Positions 1 through 10,900 of a stretch of DNA of 64,000 nucleotides are shown piece by piece. The position numbers were made by a program, and so were the translations under genes. This DNA is from Symsagittifera roscoffensis (Eukaryota; Xenacoelomorpha; Acoela; Convolutidae), in the NCBI RefSeq assembly GCF_963678635.1, contig NC_087065.1, forward strand, positions 33,229,679 to 33,293,678, read 5' to 3'. Each line of letters opens with the position of its first letter. Position 1 is the first letter of the stretch. Under the pieces are notes generated by a model. The model was given only the letters and a program-made list of their open reading frames with translations. It made no database searches and was not told the origin of the DNA.

Positions 1-1001
1 CTTTACTTATTTTGCTGTACAGACTGCGCAATTAACTCTGGAAAAAAGTACGAAACAATTTGATGGTTTTCAAAAATTCTACAGAGGTTTCAAGACAAAA
101 AGTTTTGAACCGCAGTTAAATTTAACAAAAAAAAAGGTCAAAATGCATTTTTTTGGCGGACGCTCCCCTTCAAAATTAGTATATATTAGCGTCGAAGGCG
201 CCTTTAGAAAACTTATGGGTTGGTTAGCCAAAAATTATGTCATTAAAAATACCCAAATGGGACCTTTGGTTAGTGAGGGGGTCGAACCCTTAAGGGAGAG
301 GCCCTCCTCTAAATATGCCCCGGGTTTTACCGGGTTTTTTTGAGTGCAGCAACTGTCCGACATCTACCATATGAACTTTTGTTGTGGTAGCTTCTTGAAA
401 ATTAACTAAATTAGTAGCCAGATTTTTAGCTGAAATATTTTCTTGTTCCGACTTTCGAAGAAAGTGACGAAATATTTGGGCTCAGGTTCTTTTTCTCCAG
501 TCAAATTTCGACCTTTCAACTAAGATTTTTTGACGCAATTTTTTGTTATATCAGCCAGAAGTATTTTTGCCGTGAACTCAAACATAAAAATCCTTCCTTC
601 AACCAATTCGGAACAATTTCTAAGACAGATTAAATCTCCTCTTACGCGTTAATAGAGCGAAACATCACGGTTTTTTTGTCCCAAATCGGCCAAAATGGCA
701 ATTTTTAAACTCCCATAACTTCACGAAAAATGATCATAGGAGAAATATATATTTTTAATTAGCTCAGAACAACAATACCTTTTGAATGATTTAAAAAAAT
801 TGCCAAAAATAGCTGGTTTAAAAGTCGAAATTTGTTTGGAGAAAAAAACCAACCCGAGCACAAATATTCCGTTACTTTCGTTAGCAAAGTCGGAACAAAA
901 TTTTCGAAAAGAAGAAAGGCTTTCGAAAAATGAAACGCTGGCCTTGTGAAAGACTCTTTTCGGATATGCGCAAAGTTTTAATTAGCAAGAGAAAATAGTA
1001 A
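1..1001. other. 3' flank of innexin gene, non-coding
   Basis: AT-rich sequence beyond the innexin stop codon. I see no convincing gene. Positions about 140-345 hold a GC-richer segment with a 66-codon ORF. It resembles, in the same orientation, part of 15,520-15,640 (shared GCATTTTT, CTTCAAA, TCTTTAGAAAA and CATTAAA blocks), so it is more likely a dispersed repeat than a gene. Confidence 0.5.
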
Positions 1002-1953
1002 TTACCTCATCTCTGCCAAACTGAGCTGTCGTCCTTTCAGCTCCTTTTCCAGCTGTTTCTTTTCCCCTTTAGAAAAACACAAACAATTTCTGCGTTCAGA
1101 AATACCATCACTCGCATTGTCTGCTTCGTCTTGTGGGAACTGGGTTTGCTTTTCATCTTCATCGTCGCTCTTCTTTGAATTTTCCCTTTTTCGTCTAAAC
1201 GCGTGCCACATTTCCACCATCAGATCAGAACAAAATGCTACGTTTGAGTTGGCTTCGATTATTTCGAAGATGAAAGCCCCGTCTGGCTTGAGATAGTCTC
1301 CGACAAAATATTGAAAATGAGGGTCGGACTCCTCCAAATCCTGATACTGCTGATAGTCTTCGCCAGACTTCAGGTAGAACAGAATCTTCTTGGCTCTTAC
1401 GAAGTGCAGTTGCACTTTGTACACCCACCAGAGAAGACTCCAACAGGTGGACATGATGAGGAACACCATCCACCACCAGACTATGGTGAAGATTTTCTCA
1501 TTGAACAAGTTGATGGTCAAAACACACTGGACCGTCTGGATTTTGGGCTGCCCAACTTGGCGGATTTCGATGTTACAAAGAGTCACCTTTGGGAAACTTT
1601 GAGAAGAAATTGACTTCCAATCTGATTTGGCGAAAAAATTGCTGGCAACTTCAATTCCAAATGTGTAGAACCCAGGTCCCACCATAGAATTGAGAAAAAA
1701 CATGGTGAACAGGCCTAGAATTATGTAAATGCATTTGACAGCGAGGTAGGATGGGGCCAGATATGCACCGTAGTCTTCTTTGAAGAACCAGAACAGAAGT
1801 GGGTTCTCCCTAACTTTCTGCTTCAGGTACTCCAGTCCTCTGAGTCTGCTGCGCTTTGCCCCGAAGTCGATTCTGTTCTCGAAGTAGTGACGAAGGGCCT
1901 CCGACATCCATCGCGCACACTTTCCTCTCTCCTCATAGTCTGTAGCATTTTCA
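1002..1953 (-). CDS. Innexin exon 4 (cytoplasmic loop, TM3, loop 2, TM4, C-tail)
   Basis: Acceptor TTTGTTTAG/TGAAAA. It begins ENATDYEERGKCARW and continues through the basic cytoplasmic loop (FGAKRSRLRG), TM3 (YLAVKCIYIILGLFTMFF), loop 2 with its two cysteines, the aromatic TM4 (IVWWWMVFLIM) and a charged C-tail rich in KKSDDEDEK. It ends at TAA, immediately within a donor-like AGGTAATT. The upstream bases of the open frame (TTG TTT AG) belong to the intron. Confidence 0.9.
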
Positions 1954-4900
1954 CTAAACAAAGTGAGCTCTCAAAAAACTAAATCGCTCCTACAGTGTAA
2001 CATTAACTGATGGCTCAAATAACCCTCGACAAATATGGAATTGATGCTGATAGAAATTGTGAAGAAAAATTGAGGCAAATTTGATGCATGCAATTCGGTC
2101 ATCTATAATTGCAAAAAAATGGATGAGACATTATTAATTTAAAAAGCTATCTTCCAATTTTCAGCAACTTGTGCAAACAAATTTGAATATTTAGGTGAAC
2201 TTGAGTCATACTTCGTGTCTGAAAAATTTGCTTATGCACCCAGAATTTTTCTTGCATAGGTCATTTGCTCTTTTAAAATAATTCTGTATGTTCCGAATTT
2301 TTGCAACTTTCTATAGCAATCGAATAGTCAAAAATTGCATAGAAAGATCAATAAAATGCATGCAACAGGTTTGCGCGGTGTCGGAGACGCCTGTTTCTTG
2401 CATAATTTTAAGTCGAAAATATTATTCAACAGCAATCCGCCAGACAATTACAGCTTTTATAATTAGCAGCAAAAAGTTCGGACAGAAAGAATGAATTAAA
2501 ATGAGCAATCAGTGCTTTTCCACACTATTTTGCATGCAAAATCTGAATTCTAACAACCTTGAATTTGTAGTCAGAGCAAATTCAAAATGCGAGATGGTCG
2601 ATTATCCAATGATTATGCTAGAGTAATATTTAAATAATGCGATAAACATTAAGATTTTATAAGAAAAAACAGTAAGCAAAATTAGTAAAAAAAATCGAAA
2701 TCTAGAGTTGTTTAAAAAAACAGATTAGAACGCCCCAAAAAATGGAAGCGAAGATGATCAAATCATTCAAAATTTGGAAACTATTAGCAAAAAATATAAG
2801 CTGCCCTGAGCAACAATTGTCCTGTTTCAAGGTTTCCTATTCGACGCTTCGGATGCAATTGCCCACCCTTGTTATAGGTTTTGAGCGAAACTCTGCTTTA
2901 TGAACTTTCGACGTTATGTTTATTTCAGTTTTAATTTCCGTTGATGTCTAGACAGTTGCTCTTTTAATTATTTCTGTCAGTCCGAATTTTTTGCAACTCT
3001 CGATAGAGAAAAAATCATAAGGCAGAGTTACGGGATCTACTTAACAATTCCCCTTTTAAGAAAGGGGAGGAGATCGTTAATAAGATTATTCGCAGCGAAC
3101 TTTCGACCAGTCAGAATGCAGCAAAATCAGAATTTACATACAATGTTCTTGCGAGAATTTACTGTTTTAGTTTTAGGGGTGGAGATTCTTTAGCAGATAC
3201 AATAAGGGGGGTTGTTAAGTAGATCTGAGTTTCGCTCAAAACCTATAACCACGGCGGGCAATTGCATCCAAAGCGTCGAATAGTAAACCTTGAAACAGGA
3301 CAATTGTTGCTCAGGGTAGCATATGTTTTTTTTGCGATTAGTTTCCAAACTTTGAATGATTTGATCATCTGCACTTCCATTTTTTGGGGCGTTCTAATCT
3401 GTTTTTTTTTTGTTAAAAATAAAGATTTTGATTTTTTAACTAATTTTGCTAACTATTTTTTAAAATAAAATCTCAATGTTCATCGCATTATTTAAATATT
3501 ACTCTAGCATAATCATTGGATAATCGACGATCTCGCATTTTGAATTTGGTCTGACAAAAAATTCAAGATTGTTAGGCTTCAGATTTTTCATGAAAAAAAA
3601 GCGTCAACAATCACTATTTGCTCATTTTAATTAATTCTGCCTGTCCGAACTTTTTGCTATAGAAAGTTGCAAAAAGTTCGGACAGACAGAATTAATTAAA
3701 AAGAGCAACTGTCTAGACAGCAACGGAAACCAGAACCGAAATAAGCATAGCGTCGAAAGTTCATAGAGCAGAGTTTTCGCGCAAAACCTATAACCACAAA
3801 GGGCAATTACATTCGAAGCTTCGAATGTTAAACCTTGAAACAGGAAAAACTTTGCTCAGGGTAGCATATGTTTTTTTTGCGATTAGTTTCCAAACTTTGA
3901 ATGATTTGATCATCTGCACTTCCATTTTTTGGGGCGTTCTAATCTGTTTTTTTTTTGTTAAAAATAAAGATTTTGATTTTTTAACTAATTTTGCTAACTA
4001 TTTTTTAAAATAAAATCTCAATGTTCATCGCATTATTTAAATATTACTCTAGCATAATCATTGGATAATCGACGATCTCGCATTTTGAATTTGGTCTGAC
4101 AAAAAATTCAAGATTGTTAGGCTTCAGATTTTTCATGAAAAAAAAGCGTCAACAATCACTATTTGCTCATTTTAATTAATTCTGCCTGTCCGAACTTTTT
4201 GCTATAGAAAGTTGCAAAAAGTTCGGACAGACAGAATTAATTAAAAAGAGCAACTGTCTAGACAGCAACGGAAACCAGAACCGAAATAAGCATAGCGTCG
4301 AAAGTTCATAGAGCAGAGTTTTCGCGCAAAACCTATAACCACAAAGGGCAATTACATTCGAAGCTTCGAATGTTAAACCTTGAAACAGGAAAAACTTTGC
4401 TCAGGGTGGCTAATCTTTTTTTGCAATTAGTATCCAAATTATGAATGATTTGATCAGCTTCAATTCCGTTTGCTTTTTTCGGGCGGTCTGATCTGTTATT
4501 TTTTGTTATTGAAAATGACTCCTTGATATTCGACTTTTAAAACATCATAAACGGTAGATTTAAATTTTTCGAACTAAATTTGCTAACTGTTTTAAAGTAA
4601 AATCTGGAATTTCATCGCAAAATTTAAAAATTAGGCTAATATAATCATCGGAGAATCGACGACCTTGCATTTTGAATTTGGTCTGACAAAAAATTCAAGG
4701 TTGTTCGGCTTCAGATTTTGCATGCAAGAAAGCGTCGAAAAGCACTGAATGCTCATTTTAATTAATTCTGTTTGTCCGAACTTTTTGCTACTAATTATAC
4801 TAATTATATAATTAGTAGCAAAAAATTCGGACAGACAAAATTAATTGAAAAGAGCAATTGACCTATTTTGGAAACATTTTGCATGCAAAATCTAATTTTT

Positions 4901-7900
4901 CAGTCCGATTTTGTGTCTCAAGGTTGAATGAAAAAAGAAATTGCATGCAAAAATCTGTCAAAATGGTACGATTGCTCTTTTTAATTAATTCTGTCTGTCC
5001 GAACTTTTTGCAACTCTCTATAACAAACTCATCGGACAGTGTTTTAAATTTCTGAATTAATTTTGACCTTGAGACAGCAAAATATGGTTGAAATTCCAAC
5101 CTTTTTTTTCAAAACTGCAATTGAACTATCAAAAGAGCAAACCAAGCAGATGGCGTTTTTTTCAGTGGTCAGTTTTTTTAAGTTAACTTCAAGTCCTTAT
5201 ATTCAAAACAAAATTCATTCAGCGGCAATCGGAGATGCAATTTATAAAAGAGAAAAGATCGCGTATATAACGCAGGTAAAAAGGCAAATCGAAACTTCTG
5301 AGAACCATTTCTAATAAGTTTCAGCTTAAATGTCAGAATTATTTCAAAAATTGAATACGTTGTCCGATAAATTTGTTACAAGCTATATACAGAGAGTTGC
5401 AACATGTTGGAACAGACAGAACTAAATAAAAAAGCAAATGAAATACTCAGACAGTTAAACTGACTCAGGGTCACCAAAAACTCAAATTTGCATGCAAAAA
5501 TTGTTTAAAACTGCCAGATTGATCTTTTTAAATGATTTCTCTCTGTTCCAATTTTTGCTACTTATTATATAGAGAGGTGCAAAGGTTGGAACAGAGAGAA
5601 TTAATTAAGAGAGAATTTTCCATTTTGACAGAGCTTGGCGTGCAACTTTGATGCATCAGACAGACTTGACACACAAATTCAGTCTGAAAAATTAGCTTTC
5701 GCATGCAAATTTTTAACAAAATAGGTAATTGCTTTTTGATTAATTTTGTCTGACAACAGTTTTTGCTACCAGTTCTACTTACTTTAATATAATGTTGCAA
5801 GTAGTAGGAAAACGGAATTTATTGAAAAGCACTCTCTGCCAATTTCTTTCTAACAATTTTGTTTGCAAATTCAAACTTTCATGCGGTCCGGAGTAGCAAA
5901 TTTTTTCCGGAAACGTAGGCTTTGCATGCATTTTTTTTGATAGAGGGTTTTTGGATTCTTTAATTAGTTTTGTGTTTCATGTTTTTGCATCTTTTTATTT
6001 AGCTTAAACATAATATATTTTTGCTGAGTGTCAAAAATTAGTATTTTAGAGAGTTGCAAAAAGTTCGGGCCGACAAAAATAAATAAAAAGAGCAATCTGC
6101 CAATTTTGAGCAATTTTTCTATGCAAACTTTTAGGTGACATTGACACCAGTGGATTTAGGGGAGCAGGAATGAGGGGGCGGATTTTTTGGTCAAAACTTT
6201 ACAAAAAGAACGCCTTTTTTGGCCTGTTTTTTCAAAATTTTGCCTGCGGCGTAGAAAATTTGGTCAAAATGGGGCCTTTATAGTGATTTGGGAGAGCTCA
6301 GAAAATCAATTCGGTCAACCTAAAAAAATGTCGACGAAATTTTCGATTTTTTTTGAAAATCCGCCCTCTCGAGAAAATCCTAGATCCGTCCCTGGACATT
6401 GAAACATACTTTGGTATGAAAAATTAGTTTTTGCGTGCATAGTTTGTCTGAAAGATGTCATTTGCTCGTTTTAATTTCTTTTGTCTGTCCTAACTGTTTT
6501 GTTCTAGTAATATGTGTATTTTTTTCTCTTGGAATTATATTGATTGGAATGATTGCATAATTTGTGAGTGAGTGAGTTTGCGTTGCGTGTTGACTGACCC
6601 CTCAGTGAGTTGATGGACAAAGTGGTTGAGATTGATGGTGTTGTGCACTACGTGGTTCCAGAAAAAGTTTGGAGTGTAGAACAGCACCGCCAGGGCAGCT
6701 AAACAACACAATTAGGTCAAAAGGGTTTGGATCTTTTTTGAATATCCCCCTTCAGAAATCCTAGATCATGCCATGCATAGGTATGCTGTGAAACACATAA
6801 CATCGTGTCAAATACAAATCATTGGGTAGCTGAAGAATCAGGTACAGCCGAAATGGACAGCTGAAATCTATTTTCATTTGTATTTGTGCGAGTTTCAGCA
6901 GTACTGCTTAAGCGATGAGTCAGTGGCCCAACTTGTGAGTGTGTTTGTGTGCTAGTGGCAGTATAGAGTGTGGTTTGTAAGAGTGTACCGAATATGATGG
7001 GTATCCACTGGTAGTATCTGATCTCAAACGCACTCCCTTCCTCCCGCCCCTCCTCGACAGTGGCGTTGAAGGGGATGTAGTAGGTACCCTTCATCCAGCA
7101 GATGTTGTCCACAAACTGGATCCACTGTGCTACACAAACAACACAATCATCCTCATCAGTTATGATGACAGCATGCGCATGCTAATATAATTCACTCAGT
7201 CCTGTGTTTAGGGGAAGCTCCTTTTTCCGTAGAGATTCCACCCCCTCATGACCCAAAAGAACCCCCTTTTTAGTAAGGAAACCCATTTTCATCTGACTGA
7301 TCTATTTTTCTAAAAGCGCTTTGAAAGCCAACAAATAGTAATTTTTGAAGCCCATATACAGTAATTTTCATGGGAAAGCGCATGCCAAAAAAACGCAACT
7401 TTTGATTCAAAAATCAAAATGATCAACCTAAAAAGAGATCGACAAAGGTGTCGACATTTTTTTTGAAAACACCACAACTCCCGCCCTCGAAAAAAATCAT
7501 AGATTAGAACGTGCATTCACTATTCAGAAGCAAAATATGTAATGATTCTATCACACAAAAACTATCAATATGATGAAGTCACCAGTTGAACCTGTTTTGA
7601 GAACAAATTGAACATGGAACAATGCACCACTAAAAAGACTCATGCGAAGTCCGAACAAGTGTTTTAAGTAATGTTTTGGATTGTATTTTGACCAAGTACA
7701 AAGACCACTTAGAAGACAACACAGACTATAAATAGGTTGAAACTCTTATTTGCGCGAAAACAAGCAGAAGGACTTGGGCGTGCGGCGACTATGAACGGCT
7801 GAAGGAGACTACGCCTCCTCGAGTTGTGTGGGTCTACCTGTGAAGAACTCGGGAGTCCAGCAGTCGATCGGGTCTCCGATCACTTCATTGCTGAGCACAG

Positions 7901-10900
7901 TGAAAGTGCAGAACACGGCGAACATGATGGGGGTGTACATGAAGTTGCACCTGTCTGTGAAACTAGTCGTGCGCAGATTAGGAGGCCTCTGCAGAAGCTG
8001 CGATACCAATTCCACAATCATCGCTCAAGAGACCGAGATAATGAATAACCAAAAACTATCACTATACTATCGAACACACGAATAACACCAGAATGACCAG
8101 ATTTTGGTGTGGTTATTATGAACGTGTGACAATGCAAGACAAAAATCACACAGAATTTGTGAAAATTCATTGATTATCTTTGTGTGTTTTCACTCGATTT
8201 CTTGTTTTGCTCAGTCAATCTGGTCAATTCAAGCCTTTGTGGATTGTAAATCAAAATTGTACCATAATATGACGAAAGTAGTAAATCAAAGAAAAAAATC
8301 TTTCATCTTGCAGTCAGTTTGTGTTAAGAGCCTATTTTTTAACAAAATAGACGTCTTTTTGTAAATGTCAAACAATCAAAAACATCAAATTCATTTAAGA
8401 ATGTCCTCTGATTGATGAACAACAGACATATCGTACAAAAAAAAACGCAACAAATTCTTGATAAAACTAGTGTTTCGACCACTTCTCCATTCAAAGGGTC
8501 CCCATTAAACTATTTTTCGAGATCCATTTTCGGCAGACCTACCCTAAGCTTTTTCTAATTTTGGGAACTTTTTGAAAAAATCTTGCCTCAAAAATAAGCG
8601 TTTTTGAGTCAAAATTAGTTCATTTTGGCCTTTGGAAAATTTTAGGGTCAGTCAGCCAAAATGGATATCTCAAAATAGTACAATGGAAAGGGGGGACTTT
8701 TTGGGTCGGCCCCTGGTTTTGATTTTACTTTGACCTTAAAACCTATGCCCGGATCTAGTATCATTAATTTTTAGGGAAATAACAAACCTCTTAAGATTAA
8801 CCCAGACGCGAAACCGCACTTAGCAAAAAAATAAAAATTAGGAAATAATTTTCAAAAAATGTTTTAAAAAAATTGTTACCGAATCCCGATCTAGAGATAT
8901 TGTTTCTTTTGTTTTAAAAACCCTTGCTTTTTTCAAACATCATTCTCTAAAAAAACGAATGAAAAGCATGCTGATAAACACATTAGCAATATACAGCTAC
9001 TGAAATTGAGCACATTTGCAGAACACTAACTTATGCGAGTTACGTAGGAAAAAAACTGAACTCGTTCTACAACACAAAAACTTGATTTTGAATAAAAACA
9101 ATGATTATTTGAAAAATCTTTGCATATTTTTAATTGACATTTGCTTTTACGAGCTTTCAGTAGACTTGAAATTAAAAAAACATCACAACGTATGTCATAA
9201 CCCTTTGGTACTATTTTCTAGACCGACGGACCCGGGCAGACCCACCCTTCGGCGTCAATATAAAAAAAAATTTCGTGTGAAAGCGCGCGCCAAAAAACGC
9301 CAAAACATAAAAACATTAGAAGTCGAAAAAATGAAAAATATTGAAAGAATTTTAGATCTACCAAAACTTAGAACTTCAAATGTCTCGATAAAAATTTATT
9401 CTGGGCAAACATACCAGGTATTTTAATCTTGAAATAGCAACAGAACAAATTTTACAAATAGGAATTAAATACAAAATTTTTTGAACAGACGCAAGTTGAG
9501 CTGGAAAAAAGTGATTTTTATAATTTTTTAAAAAGTTTTCAGTCCTTTTTGAAACTAAAAAGAACAACACTTTCAACTAAAAACTTTGCTTACAGCACAA
9601 GATAAAACGTTGCACTGAAGCCAACAATCTTTGAGTGGTCATCATTTAACCCGAAAAAAAAATTAGTAACAAAACTAAAAATGTAAGTCTTCTCTGAAAT
9701 TACATTAAACAACACTTGCAACTGCAACTACAATGAAAATTGCTAAAACCACAAGCAAAATCCGCGATGTGACATTAAACCGACAAAACTTGAGCAAACA
9801 AAACAAAGGAAAACCCGACAATTTAATTTTTACTTAAATTCAATTGCACACATAATGAAGAAAAACGTCCGAGAGGGATTCGACCGCTGAACTTAGGGTG
9901 CAAGGGCAATAGTGTCACTTTTAGGCGAAGTGTGAAGATTCCTGACACTTACTTGCTAATCTTCAATAATAAAACAAATAAGAATAACAATTAAAATTTA
10001 TAAGAAAAGTTTTTCATAAGAAAAGTTGAAAAAGGTCTAGTCATACTTGTCAACGGGCCGGGCCGCCCGTGGGTCTCAACGGGTCGGGCCGGGCCGAGGT
10101 TTTCACTTTTGTCAACGGGCCCCAACGGGCCTTACTTTCATTGACTAACCAATGTTATGTTTCAGAGCGCACTGTACAGCTTGCAGTGCGCTAAACGAAA
10201 TGAGGCAATTGAAATGGTTTCCATGGCTTTTGAAAAAGGTCTTTATAAATAAGTAAAACAATTAATTAAAATTGTTTTGAAACAAATTTGTTTTTTACCA
10301 AAAAAGCAGCAACGGGCCCCAACGGGCCGATATTTAATAAACTCGACTTGAATTATATCGGGCCGGCCGGGCCTCAATTATGGCGGCCCGTTAACAAGTC
10401 TGGGTCTAGTTCCTGATTACAATACATTTGCTCTCGCAAGTGCAAATACGGAAAAAACTACCTTAATTCAAGCATGTTCTTTAAGGTATTTCAAAATTTT
10501 GGATTTTTTGTAGTCTCACATTTTTATCTAATCCTAACTTGAAATCTCGTATACTCAGCTTGCAACAGGGAACTATACGAATAGGTGAAAAATTACAAAA
10601 ATTGTCAGAGCAGTCGAAGTATTAAGCACTCTCATATATATAAGCTAAAGGGCCATATAAGTCTGTAAAACTAAGAATTTTGAGAGCCTACGCTTGTAGC
10701 GGACAAAATTTGGTCAAAATGTGGGTCTTGATAGTGGTTTGAGAGAGCTCAGAAAATTATTTGGACCTAAATAAAGATCGACAAAAAGTTTGAATTTTTT
10801 TTGAGAATCTGCCCCTCTTGAGAAAATCCTAGATCCGCCCAGGGTGGCAACAGAAAGCGTTCCGGAATACCTTTGTTCAGTAGAAAGTTCTGATAATCTT

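Larger units (their letters stand above)
1954..6598. repeat. Innexin intron 3: array of hairpin repeats and TTGCATGCAA palindromes
   Basis: This 4.6-kb intron contains about ten copies of a foldback module. Its arm reads AATTAATTCTGTCTGTCC followed by GAACTTTTTGC, facing its own reverse complement across a short loop. Clear copies are at about 2,266-2,506 (long loop), 3,620-3,706, 4,165-4,251, 4,750-4,856, 4,973-5,068, 5,521-5,617, 5,728-5,835 and 5,955-6,098. Between them the palindrome TTGCATGCAA recurs (2,531, 4,718, 4,880, 4,942 and 5,490 regions, with variants). The 2.5-2.9 kb part is an inverted copy of 3.24-3.6 kb. No transposase is visible; this looks like a cluster of non-autonomous foldback/MITE elements. 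Confidence 0.75.

Noticed and set aside
7824-8085. Plus-strand ORFs over innexin exon 1B
   Set aside because: Antisense to the innexin exon, which has a correct ATG, donor and phase.
9016-9426. 136-codon plus-strand ORF
   Set aside because: Lysine/asparagine-rich low-complexity translation of AT-rich DNA without motifs or splice context.
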